DNA from: CAYTCZ01 sp964436315
GTDB taxonomy: Bacteria; Actinomycetota; Thermoleophilia; Gaiellales; Gaiellaceae
Assembly: GCA_964436315.1 (NCBI GenBank)
Contig: CAYTCZ010000083.1
Span: forward strand, 1 to 18,031
Direction: 5' to 3'
Length of the DNA: 18,031 bases
Shown here: positions 6,545 to 13,746 of the stretch, piece after piece
Position numbering within the stretch: position 1 is the stretch's first letter
Layout: each line of letters starts with the position of its first letter
Position numbers and translations under genes: made by a program
Notes under the pieces: model-generated
Database searches by the model: none
The model's input: the letters and a program-made list of their open reading frames with translations, nothing else
Told to the model about the DNA's origin: nothing

Positions 6545-7678
6545 CTACGCCGTGGCGCGTACCAGGTACCGATGGCCCGCCTCCTCCATCGTGAGCCGTG
6601 CGGCGACGGGCTTGGAGCGGGCCGTCGCCGTGACCGCGTTGGCCACGTCGAACGCCGTGGTGGTCGCTCCGCGCAGGGCTTCGACCACGCTCTCCGCCGA
6701 GCTGCTCGAGGGCAGCACAGGCAGAGATGCCGCCAGCTCCTGGCCGACCGCTCGGACATCGGAGCGGGAGAGCCCGAGCCCACGAAGCGACTCGACCTCC
6801 TCGAGCGCCGAGTCGACCAACCGGTCCACGGCGACTCGCCACCGGTCGAGGTCGCCTCGAGCTTCGGCGAAGGCCACCGGGATCGCGTCGCGAAGCTGCT
6901 CAGCGAGTCGGTCCGGGTCACCGATGTGCCGCATCCGCATCGTCGCCTCGCTCCGCCACGCCCGCATGCCGTTGGTGCAGATGAGCCGATGCGTGATGGG
7001 CGTGACCTGCACCGAGCGAAGACCGACCTCGGAGTTGGCGATGTCGATGCCGTGTTCGATCACGTCGCCGACCTTCACGGCCACGCCCTCCCCCGGAAGG
7101 GTGACGCGCAGCACGGTGTGCAGGCCGGTGGAGACGCTCCGCACCATCGCGTCGCTTCCGTACCCGGCACGGTCGAGCGTGTCGGCGACCATGGAAAGAA
7201 CGGTCTGGTCGTCGAGGGCGGCGTACCGCTCGGACACGACCGCGCGCACCTCGTTGCCGGCGAGGCGGAGCAGCGCCGAGGCGTCGGACGAGGCCATGCC
7301 CCAGTTCATGTTCGCCATCTGGAGCTTGGCCGGCAGCTCCTTGATGTAAGCCGGCGGAGCACCGATACGCTGGCAGAGCTGGCTGAAGGCGAGCTCGCGC
7401 AGGGCGTAGGGTCCCGACAGCGGCCGGCCCGGCAGGGGAACGGGTGCGAGCATCATGTCTCTGCCGTCGGCGGATCCGAAGGCCCAGGAGCGGACTCGGC
7501 TGACGACGACATCCTCCCGGTGCCCATCTCGTTCGTGGGCATCGAGCACGAGCTGGGCGGCGGTGTCGAACGGGATCGGGGCGGTCTGGGCGCGCCATTC
7601 GGCGGGCTGGTCGGGGCGGGGTCGAAGGGGGAGTGAGGACGGAGCGGTGCGCTCCGCGGCGAGGGCGTTGGCGGTCAT
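6545..7678 (-). CDS. DUF932 phage/plasmid-like protein
   Basis: The 377-residue product matches the DUF932 (phage/plasmid-like TIGR03299-type) pattern. It has an N-terminal segment ending in a proline-rich loop, the region RELAFSQLCQRIGAPPAYIK, a central beta domain (NEVRAVVSERYAALDDQTVL, VSVTG-like strands), GIDIANSEVGLRSVQVTPI, and a histidine/arginine-containing RLICTNGMRAW. A helical C-terminus ends in TAFDVANAVTATARS. The family is widespread on mobile elements, often near RadC and anti-restriction genes; its biochemical role is not established. The best start is ATG 7678, with GGAG about 7 nt upstream; ATG 7690 in the same frame has no ribosome site. A TGTAAC-containing motif lies 25 nt upstream and resembles one before the sigma gene. 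Confidence 0.9.
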   Translation of the reverse strand: MTANALAAERTAPSSLPLRPRPDQPAEWRAQTAPIPFDTAAQLVLDAHERDGHREDVVVSRVRSWAFGSADGRDMMLAPVPLPGRPLSGPYALRELAFSQLCQRIGAPPAYIKELPAKLQMANMNWGMASSDASALLRLAGNEVRAVVSERYAALDDQTVLSMVADTLDRAGYGSDAMVRSVSTGLHTVLRVTLPGEGVAVKVGDVIEHGIDIANSEVGLRSVQVTPITHRLICTNGMRAWRSEATMRMRHIGDPDRLAEQLRDAIPVAFAEARGDLDRWRVAVDRLVDSALEEVESLRGLGLSRSDVRAVGQELAASLPVLPSSSSAESVVEALRGATTTAFDVANAVTATARSKPVAARLTMEEAGHRYLVRATA

Positions 7679-7702
7679 TCTTTTCTCCATAGATTGCAGG
7701 CG

Positions 7703-7717
7703 GTTACACCGGTCGGC
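7703..7717 (-). promoter_or_regulatory. Motif GCCGACCGGTGTAAC upstream of the DUF932 gene
   Basis: On the minus strand this 15-mer lies 25 nt before ATG 7678. It matches the 16-mer upstream of the sigma-factor gene (13796-13811) at all but one base and one single-base indel. TGTAAC could act as a -10 element, placing the transcript start a few bases before the GGAG ribosome site. No matching -35 box is visible. Regulatory meaning is inferred. Confidence 0.35.
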
Positions 7718-7732
7718 TGCATTCCTCCGACC
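7711..7732. promoter_or_regulatory. Inverted repeat in the DUF932/RHH divergent region
   Basis: GGTCGG (7711-7716) and CCGACC (7727-7732) are perfect inverted repeats with a 10-nt centre, inside the 130-nt divergent region. Ribbon-helix-helix proteins bind such repeats as dimers of dimers, so this is a candidate operator for the RHH protein encoded next to it. It partly overlaps the TGTAAC motif. Confidence 0.35.
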
Positions 7733-7794
7733 ACCGAGCTGATAGGAGAACCCGTCCAGAGATTTCGACCGCGCAGAGGCACGTAATCGGTCTG

Positions 7795-7803
7795 TGCTAC
7801 GAT
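7795..7803 (+). promoter_or_regulatory. Possible extended -10 promoter of the RHH/methyltransferase operon
   Basis: TGCTACGAT (7795-7803) fits an extended -10 element with 4 of 6 hexamer positions conserved. Transcription would start about 7810, giving a leaderless or nearly leaderless message at ATG 7812, which would explain the missing Shine-Dalgarno. No convincing -35 hexamer is seen. Confidence 0.35.
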
Positions 7804-7811
7804 CCGACTAC

Positions 7812-8030
7812 ATGTCCTCCATGACCCCCGTGACCCTACGGTTGCCGGAGCATCTGCTCGAAGAAGCGGACGCGCTCCTACCCCTCGCGAGCCAGCGGCA
7901 GGAACTGTCGACTCACGGCTCAGTTAGTCGCGCAGCAGTGCTTCGGCTTGCTATCGCGCTGGGGCTCCAACAGATTCGAAGGGAGGCCGCATCGCCGCCC
8001 CTGCCGTTCGGAGACCGTGATGCCGACTGA
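7812..8030 (+). CDS. Ribbon-helix-helix (MetJ/Arc-type) DNA-binding protein
   Basis: The product has 72 residues and is a small RHH transcription factor. Residues 6-11 (PVTLRL) form the DNA-contacting strand, helix A is PEHLLEEADALL, and helix B is SVSRAAVLRLAIALGLQQI (38-56). A longer than usual, polar loop (about 27-36) separates the helices. The tail is proline-rich. Start choice is uncertain: ATG 7812, ATG 7821 or GTG 7794 share the frame and none has a Shine-Dalgarno site. The 3' end overlaps the methyltransferase start by 11 nt, so the two are coupled. The layout is like a controller protein in front of a restriction-modification methyltransferase, and the likely role is transcriptional repression or timing of the cassette. 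Confidence 0.8.
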   Translation: MSSMTPVTLRLPEHLLEEADALLPLASQRQELSTHGSVSRAAVLRLAIALGLQQIRREAASPPLPFGDRDAD

Positions 8031-9354
8031 ACTGCCGACAGTATCACTCTTTTCGGGCGCGATGGGCCTAGACCAGGGCCTGACCGAAGCGGGGTTTGAT
8101 GTGCGGGTTGCCGTAGAGTGCAACCCAGCAGCCGTAGCAACCATTCGTGCCAACCTCCCGAACGTGTCGATCCCGACCGGGACGGACGGCAAGCCCAGTC
8201 GGCTTGAGGACATACCCACCGACCATCTACTACGCCTCGCTCACCTCAGCGTCGGGGAAGCCGCAGTCCTCACGGGGGGTCCCTCGTGTCAGTCCTTCAG
8301 CACCGCTGGCCACCGGAAGTCCTTCGATGATCCTCGCGGAACAATGTTCGGTCAGTTCCTCCGGGTTCTCACGGAGGCTCAGCCGCGCTTCTTCGTGATG
8401 GAGAACGTCCGCGGCATTCTGTCAGCCGCGATCCTCCATCGGCCACTAAAGGAGCGGGGCCCGGGACACCCACCGTTGGAACCCGCTGAAGAGCTGGGAT
8501 CCGCCTTTCGCCTCATGCTTCGCAGGCTCCGGGAGACTGGCTACCATGTAGTGTTCGATCTTCTCAACGCTGCGGACTACGGAGTTCCGCAACGGCGAGA
8601 GCGAGTGATCGTCATCGGCTCAAGAGACGGGGAGCCCGTGCGGATGCCCCCTCCTACACATTCGCAGGACGGCTCTGGCGGGCTTATTCCGTGGGTCACC
8701 CTTAGGGAAGCAGTAGGGAACCTGGATGAGTCACATAGCTATCGGGACCTATCACCAAAGAAGCGTAGATTTCTAGAGATGGTTCCAGAAGGTGGCAACT
8801 GGAATGACATTCCGGACACTCTCCAAGAAGAGGCAATGGGCAAAGCCTACGTTTCATGGGGCGGCCGCTCAGGTTTTTACCGTAGGCTCTCATGGGACAA
8901 ACCCGCGCCGGCTCTCACCACCCGGCCAGACTCGAAAGCAACCATGTTCTGCCATCCAGATGAGACTCGACCCCTAAGCGTTGAGGAATACAGAGCAATC
9001 CAACAGTTCCCAGAAAGCTGGCAGTTCGGCGGAAGCATCGCGCAACAGTACGTTCAGATCGGTAACGCTGTTCCCATTGGGCTCGGTTCTGCAATAGGAA
9101 GAGCGATAGTCGAGGCAATCCAAGCGGGTCCGATAGACGCGCTTCGTGGCACCGTAACCTGCTACAATGAGGGGCTACTCGACCGTTTGGCCAAGCGGCC
9201 GCGGACCGTCCTCGATCCGGATCGCATGAGGAAGGTGAAGGGAGCGAAGGCAGCGAGAGCTTGGATGGCGAAGGGTCGTGATGAAGATCGAATCGAAGTT
9301 AGAGACATCATCGATTCGCCCGAGGAAATCGAGAGCCTGACGCTTGCACCCTAG
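8020..9354 (+). CDS. C5-cytosine DNA methyltransferase
   Basis: The 444-residue product has the ordered motifs of m5C methyltransferases. Motif I (SLFSGAMGLDQGL, 9-21) binds S-adenosylmethionine, and motif IV is TGGPSCQSFS with catalytic C90. Motif VI is ENV (128-130) and motif VIII is QRRERV (191-196). Motifs IX and X are RPLSVEEYRAIQQFPESW and YVQIGNAVP. The variable region between VIII and IX (about 205-320) should be the target recognition domain; the target sequence cannot be read from it. The motif IV proline is followed by Ser rather than Pro, a tolerated variant. About 65 residues follow motif X as a basic then acidic tail. ATG 8020 has GGAG at 6-nt spacing. The gene converges with the minus-strand nuclease and their 3' ends overlap by 47 nt. 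It likely protects host DNA or marks it for the cassette. Confidence 0.97.
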   Translation: MPTELPTVSLFSGAMGLDQGLTEAGFDVRVAVECNPAAVATIRANLPNVSIPTGTDGKPSRLEDIPTDHLLRLAHLSVGEAAVLTGGPSCQSFSTAGHRKSFDDPRGTMFGQFLRVLTEAQPRFFVMENVRGILSAAILHRPLKERGPGHPPLEPAEELGSAFRLMLRRLRETGYHVVFDLLNAADYGVPQRRERVIVIGSRDGEPVRMPPPTHSQDGSGGLIPWVTLREAVGNLDESHSYRDLSPKKRRFLEMVPEGGNWNDIPDTLQEEAMGKAYVSWGGRSGFYRRLSWDKPAPALTTRPDSKATMFCHPDETRPLSVEEYRAIQQFPESWQFGGSIAQQYVQIGNAVPIGLGSAIGRAIVEAIQAGPIDALRGTVTCYNEGLLDRLAKRPRTVLDPDRMRKVKGAKAARAWMAKGRDEDRIEVRDIIDSPEEIESLTLAP

Positions 9355-9763
9355 CGCCTCCTCTCGTCGACAGAGCAGCTACCCAGAAGACTGGCGAGAG
9401 GGCAGACACTGAGACCGTGGTGAAGGGCATCCCATTCTCGTCTCCGAGTAGGCGAAGCACCCGCAGCCATCCCCTTGCGTCCTCAGCTCGCCCGAACCCT
9501 ATAGCGAAGTGGGTGGGGTAGCCTTTGCGCGCGTGGGAGGCTGCCCAGCGCATGTACCGGTTGAGTCGGACCTGTGTCGCGGTGCAGCCAGGTCCCTCGG
9601 TATCCTTGGCGTCACCAATCAACAGCTCGCGCCTCCTGGGATTCATAAGAAGGACATCGGGCTGTGTACCATCGGGGAGGCAGGGCAGCGGCCACGAGAG
9701 CCCGAGCAAAGTGCCCAGAGCTTCCAACAGCTCGACGCGAGTGTCATGATCACTTGGATACAT
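9308..9763 (-). CDS. Small PD-(D/E)XK nuclease, putative restriction endonuclease
   Basis: The 151-residue product has the core of a PD-(D/E)XK fold: a helix with Glu (RVELLEALG, E11/E14), PD at 35-36 (TQPDVLL), then the strand LLIGDAK with D51 and K53. A following Gln and Tyr (Q64, Y70 in TQVRLNRYM) sit in the helix often seen after the active site. No separate DNA-recognition domain is present, so it probably acts with partners. The start at ATG 9763 lies inside the end of the SNF2 gene (14-nt overlap) and has no ribosome site, which points to translational coupling. A longer reading upstream only shadows the helicase. The 3' end runs 47 nt antisense into the methyltransferase gene. It could be the cutting subunit of the cassette; a mismatch-repair (Vsr-like) role is less likely because the Vsr motifs are absent. 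Confidence 0.75.
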   Translation of the reverse strand: MYPSDHDTRVELLEALGTLLGLSWPLPCLPDGTQPDVLLMNPRRRELLIGDAKDTEGPGCTATQVRLNRYMRWAASHARKGYPTHFAIGFGRAEDARGWLRVLRLLGDENGMPFTTVSVSALSPVFWVAALSTRGGARVQASGSRFPRANR

Positions 9764-11513
9764 CAACGCCAACTGCACCCAGGGAGTCCATCGCCTCGCG
9801 GAGCAGCCCATCTCGCGTGACATGCGTCTCGACCGCATCCCCTAAGAGTTCCTGCGCTGCTCGCTCCTTCTCGACCAAGCGTTGATAGGCACTCTCCTCA
9901 ATCGTTCCCGAGCCAAGAAGCACCAAGTACTCGACAGCACGCTCTTGTCCACGGCGATGGATGCGGTCTAGGCTTTGGAGGTAGTGTGCCGCCTGGTTGG
10001 ATAGGGATTCGTACACCGCGAACCGCGCGCTGTGAAGTGTGAGTCCCGCCCCGGCCGCCGCTGGATTCGCGACCATCAACATGGTTTCCGCATCGTGCTG
10101 AAAGCTCCGCACAGCCTCTCTTCGATCTGCGGTATCCGACACCGCACCGTCGTAGCGAACCGCACCGTACTCCCTGTATCGATGAAGCACTGCCTCAAGG
10201 GACGCTCGATAGAACGACCAGACGATTACCTTCTCACGCTGGTTGCTAATCAGTTCCCCAAGAATCTCATCCAGCGCAAGAAGCTTTGCTGGGGTTTCGT
10301 CGTACCCATCTCCCAGACCCGTCGGATTGGAACATATTTGCAGAAGCGCGCTACGACGCGCCAAGAACGACGTGATATCACGAGCGAAACTGCTATCGTC
10401 CGTTCTCCGGAGTTCCAGCGTGTAGTCATGGAGGGCGGAACAATAGAGTCGCTGCTGCTCGGGCTGGAGGGGCAGAACCACACGCTGGAATGATTTCGGC
10501 GGCAGATCTGGCAGAACATCTGACTTCAGATGGCGGGCGTGTAGGTTTGCGCGCTCGATAGCATCTGCCACGATGGGCCGTGCCTCGTCTCGGTCCTTGG
10601 GAATATCGATACCATCAAATGTCAGACCAAAGTCTACGATTGAAAACTGACCTATGAGGTCTTGAGGCGCGTTGGGCGCGGGCGTACCGCACAGCACAAA
10701 CGCTCGTTGACACCACTCCCTGAGCCTTCTCAATGCCTGTGTTCGCTTCGCGTCCAAGTTCTTGACATAGAATGACTCATCCACGATGAGGATGGAACGC
10801 CCACCCTTGCTTCGTAGGAGCGCTCTCAGCTCCGGCTCCATCTGAGAAATCGTCTCGTAGTTCGTGACCAGAATGTCGGCACCGGATCGAATGGCCTGGC
10901 GCTTCTCTTTTCGCCCTCCAGTGCCCACAGCTACGCGGTAGAGATCCGGCATGAAGCGCTGGATATCATTTGGCCACTCGGGAATCATGCTCTTCGGTGC
11001 GACGACCAACGCGAAGTCAACCTCGTCTTTCTCGACGAGGATGTCATAAGCATATATGGCAGTCACGGTCTTGCCCGCACCCTGCTCATCGAATACACAG
11101 AGGCCGAATCCGCCATCTATCGTCATGGCAGCAACATTGACCGCTTGATGGTCGTCAAGGACATCAAGAAGTCGTGCGCTGGGCTCCAAGGCAGTTCTAG
11201 CGTCTGCTGCGTCACCGCTGAGAATGTCACCTACTACACGTCGGACTCGCACTACCGCGTTCGAAACCCGGGCACGGTTCTCTGCAAACAGTACAGCCTC
11301 ATCGCTCCATTTCAGGTCCATGTCGCGCGTCGCGCCCAACAGCGCCGCCGCTTCAGGGCCAGGGATCGCGATCCCCCCGATTCCCCGTCGTACTGTCAGC
11401 TTCGGCAAGACTTCTCGGATCGAGCTCAAGACATGCTGGGCACCACCTCGTTGACGAGGTACGACTAGCAAATAGTCCGACGTTGGTACCGTCCGCACTT
11501 CCGCGATCGTCAT
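9750..11513 (-). CDS. SNF2-family DNA helicase/translocase
   Basis: The 587-residue product is a compact SNF2-type superfamily 2 ATPase. Motif I is DEQGAGKTVTAI (GAGKT 145-149), Ia VVAPKSMIPEW, and motif II LIVDESFYVKN, where the usual DEAH reads DESF (245-248). Motif III is CGTPAPN (275-281), motif V ANPAAAGAGLTLHSA, and motif VI QSLDRIHRRGQ with the two arginines (R517, R520). The N-terminal 120 residues are unassigned and may be a small recognition domain; there is no nuclease domain in the chain. It probably tracks along duplex DNA using ATP. ATG 11513 overlaps the ParB-like gene stop by ATGA, and its own stop overlaps the nuclease start by 14 nt. Helicase and nuclease therefore look like split subunits of one restriction-like machine. 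DrmD of DISARM is also SNF2-like, but the other DISARM genes are absent. Confidence 0.95.
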   Translation of the reverse strand: MTIAEVRTVPTSDYLLVVPRQRGGAQHVLSSIREVLPKLTVRRGIGGIAIPGPEAAALLGATRDMDLKWSDEAVLFAENRARVSNAVVRVRRVVGDILSGDAADARTALEPSARLLDVLDDHQAVNVAAMTIDGGFGLCVFDEQGAGKTVTAIYAYDILVEKDEVDFALVVAPKSMIPEWPNDIQRFMPDLYRVAVGTGGRKEKRQAIRSGADILVTNYETISQMEPELRALLRSKGGRSILIVDESFYVKNLDAKRTQALRRLREWCQRAFVLCGTPAPNAPQDLIGQFSIVDFGLTFDGIDIPKDRDEARPIVADAIERANLHARHLKSDVLPDLPPKSFQRVVLPLQPEQQRLYCSALHDYTLELRRTDDSSFARDITSFLARRSALLQICSNPTGLGDGYDETPAKLLALDEILGELISNQREKVIVWSFYRASLEAVLHRYREYGAVRYDGAVSDTADRREAVRSFQHDAETMLMVANPAAAGAGLTLHSARFAVYESLSNQAAHYLQSLDRIHRRGQERAVEYLVLLGSGTIEESAYQRLVEKERAAQELLGDAVETHVTRDGLLREAMDSLGAVGVDVSK

Positions 11514-13036
11514 CCCGCTGCCTCCTCAGTCTCGGCTGAGTTGGCAACTTCGGCCTGTCGCCGCACAAGCTGAAGCGCGCTCACCAACCGAGCCAGATTC
11601 TGAGGCTTGATCTGGTCGCGGAACGCTCGCACAGGCAACTGCTCCAGCCACTTCACGAAGCCCTCGATGCGGGTATTTGCCCCCAGTTCACGCTCTTCCG
11701 CTCGAGCCAGCTTCGCTAGGGCAAGAGCGTTCGTGACGTGCTCCTGCGCATCTTCGACGTCACTCTCATCACGTGCCTTCTTGAGCGCATCACGCGCATC
11801 CTCACTCCCGGCCACGTACTTTAGAGGGCGGATCTGCGTGAAGTTCGTAAACTTCCCGTCGTAGAGAAGATCATAGACCAGGTGACGCAAGTGGTCATCA
11901 CGTTCCAACTCATAGGCTACGCCACCGGGCTTCGTCGCACCCTTGGATATTTCATCGAAGTACTGGAAGTACTTATTGGCCCTATGCTGCACCTCGAAGT
12001 GATCTCGCCCCCGAGTGCTCTCGTGATGATCTTCGAAATCGCTCGACCACTTCACCATTCGCAGATACAGGTTTACTGTATTGGTGTTTGGTCCTAGCGC
12101 GTACTGCTTCGAGAGTTCCTTCTTCATCTCTGCGCTACGCTGCCGTCCTGGCTGCATCGGCTCCCTCAGGAGCATCGCCTCCCAGTCTTCTGCGATCTTT
12201 CGGGCTTTCACATAGGCGGGCCATTCTTGCTTGCAGTCCTGCTCAAAGTTTAGCGATACCACTACCGCTCTTCGGTCGTCATCAGTCGCATGTTCCGTCA
12301 ACTGCCAGACGTACAGGTGCTGCGCCCTTGCCTTCTCTGATGATGTAAACTCGTCGCTCTCAAGGATGTAGCGACACGCGGCCACCCTGCGGTTCCCGTC
12401 CAGCAAGGTGCCGTCAAGGTCGACGATGGGAGGCTTCCTCACACCGTTCTGCGCAACGCTTCGTGCCAGCTCGAGAATCTCGAACTGGTCACCTCGTGCG
12501 CCGCCAGAGACACCCGGCAACGGCATCCTGGTCAGCATGATCTCTAGCAGTTCGTCCGGCCTTGGCTTGCGGCCATGCTGCTGCGCGAACTGGGCGAGAT
12601 GAATCTGAAGGCGGTCGTTCTCATCCCATAGGTCGATATCGCGAGCTTGCACGAAGCCGCCATTCATCTGAACCAGGCGGCCTTGGAAGCAGGGCGTTGG
12701 CTTGACGGGACTCGGCTGGATTCCGTTGTACGCTTGAAGAGTGAGCCGGGGCTTTCGAGGAGAGTGTTTCTCTGCGATAAGCTGTACTACGCTTTCGACG
12801 CTCTCTAGCGCTGAAAGAGCTTCGTCGTCCCTTCTGAGCTTAGCGCTACGCCGCATCTCCTCGACCACTGCTCGAAGAACGGAGATCATCTCTGCGGGAT
12901 CGAGCCCATCGGCTGACGCCGACAGAATGACACGATCGACTTCTGCACCGACATCATCTGAAACTTGTCGAGCAGCCTCGACTAGGGCCTGGAGGTCGTC
13001 GTTTAGAGTTTCGCTGGCATAATTTGCGTTAGTCAT
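11510..13036 (-). CDS. ParB/sulfiredoxin-like protein with a GNRR motif
   Basis: The 508-residue product has a helical N-terminal region (1-95). A ParB-like core centres on 180-225: EILELARSVAQNGVRKPPIV, then LLDGNRRVAAC (211-221). The GNRR loop corresponds to the G(E/N)RR nucleotide-binding motif of ParB-fold proteins. After the core, a basic region ending LSKQYALGPNTNTVNLYLRM (about 309-328) looks like the helix-turn-helix that follows the ParB core in partition proteins. The C-terminal 150 residues are helical and charged. It is not a normal partition protein: there is no ParA partner nearby and it sits between a sigma factor and a SNF2 helicase. A nucleotide-dependent DNA clamp, switch or nuclease are all possible. 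The start ATG 13036 lies 2 nt after the sigma stop; the stop overlaps the helicase start by 4 nt. Confidence 0.8.
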   Translation of the reverse strand: MTNANYASETLNDDLQALVEAARQVSDDVGAEVDRVILSASADGLDPAEMISVLRAVVEEMRRSAKLRRDDEALSALESVESVVQLIAEKHSPRKPRLTLQAYNGIQPSPVKPTPCFQGRLVQMNGGFVQARDIDLWDENDRLQIHLAQFAQQHGRKPRPDELLEIMLTRMPLPGVSGGARGDQFEILELARSVAQNGVRKPPIVDLDGTLLDGNRRVAACRYILESDEFTSSEKARAQHLYVWQLTEHATDDDRRAVVVSLNFEQDCKQEWPAYVKARKIAEDWEAMLLREPMQPGRQRSAEMKKELSKQYALGPNTNTVNLYLRMVKWSSDFEDHHESTRGRDHFEVQHRANKYFQYFDEISKGATKPGGVAYELERDDHLRHLVYDLLYDGKFTNFTQIRPLKYVAGSEDARDALKKARDESDVEDAQEHVTNALALAKLARAEERELGANTRIEGFVKWLEQLPVRAFRDQIKPQNLARLVSALQLVRRQAEVANSAETEEAAG

Positions 13037-13050
13037 CGTCAGTCATCGTC
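13031..13050. repeat. Perfect 10-bp tandem repeat at the sigma/ParB junction
   Basis: AGTCATCGTC occurs twice in a row. It spans the last codons and stop of the sigma gene and the start codon of the ParB-like gene, so each copy contains CAT (ATG on the minus strand). The repeat may reflect slippage that set the 2-nt gap between the genes. Confidence 0.7.
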
Positions 13051-13746
13051 CTTTTCCTTGTCGATGTCGATTCTCGATACTTCAACAGCAGCGTCTGCGA
13101 AGCCGGCTTCCCTAGCTTTTCTTTGGAGCCTTTCGAAGCCGCGTTTCTTCCACACGCGGACGTTGCTCGCGGTGGTTCCAAGGATCTCCGCCACCTGCGC
13201 GTCAGGCAGATGCGGCACGCCACTCTCTACCGCATCGATGTACAGCTCCATCACGCGCTGCACGTTCTTCTGCCCTAGTTGCGGCAGAAGTTCTCGAGCT
13301 ACTACGAGCCCGCGACGTACCCGGCGCTCGTGGGCCTCGTCCGCTCCACCCTCACGCAGCGCGACGTAGAACTCCGTGGCATCGGCGAGGCCTCCGTTGG
13401 TGAACTCCGCCGGATCGGCGGGTATCTCCCGCTGGCGCGTCTTGTAGTAGTCGCTGGCGGTGTTGAGACTCACTTTCACGAGCCAAGAAACGGGCCGGTG
13501 GATCGGCTGCCCCTGGCTCGCCGCTGCATACAGCTTGTCAACCGTCAGCGCGACGACTTGATCGGCGTCATGTCGGTCGAGCGCTCCATAACGCCCATGA
13601 ATCCTGCGAGCGAGGGCAACGAGCATCCCGGAGGAATGGAGCGCCTCTAGCATCCCAACGGGGTCTTTGGCCGCCGCCCGGTCGGCTGCGAGTCGCGAGC
13701 CGTCTTCGAGGCGAGCCCGGTCGGCCATCTGTGGGTCGCTGGTCAT
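13039..13746 (-). CDS. ECF-like sigma-70 family RNA polymerase sigma factor
   Basis: The 235-residue product has both conserved sigma regions. Region 2 spans about 40-107: ALARRIHGRYGALDRHDADQ, LTVDKLYAAA and PVSWLVKVSLNTASDYYKTR. Region 4 spans about 154-211: LGQKNVQRVMELYIDAV, then the HTH VAEILGTTASNVRVWKKRGF followed by a basic helix. A linker of about 45 residues and an acidic-ended tail (IDKEKDDD) complete it. Regions 1 and 3 are absent, as in extracytoplasmic-function sigma factors, and no anti-sigma gene is adjacent. The start is taken as ATG 13746; a TTG at 13761 shares the frame. It is the first gene of the sigma-ParB-SNF2-nuclease operon and probably directs polymerase to the cassette's own promoters. 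It could instead be a sigma-like DNA-binding adaptor. Evidence for the fold is good; the role is inferred. Confidence 0.85.
   Translation of the reverse strand: MTSDPQMADRARLEDGSRLAADRAAAKDPVGMLEALHSSGMLVALARRIHGRYGALDRHDADQVVALTVDKLYAAASQGQPIHRPVSWLVKVSLNTASDYYKTRQREIPADPAEFTNGGLADATEFYVALREGGADEAHERRVRRGLVVARELLPQLGQKNVQRVMELYIDAVESGVPHLPDAQVAEILGTTASNVRVWKKRGFERLQRKAREAGFADAAVEVSRIDIDKEKDDD

Noticed and set aside
6572..7636. 354-codon plus-strand frame opposite the DUF932 gene
   Set aside because: The histidine/arginine/glycine-rich translation lacks any domain, and the minus-strand DUF932 match with a GGAG-led start is much stronger.
11510..13036. Plasmid partition gene parB
   Set aside because: There is no parA neighbour and no parS-like repeat cluster, and the gene is embedded in an operon with sigma, SNF2 and nuclease genes.
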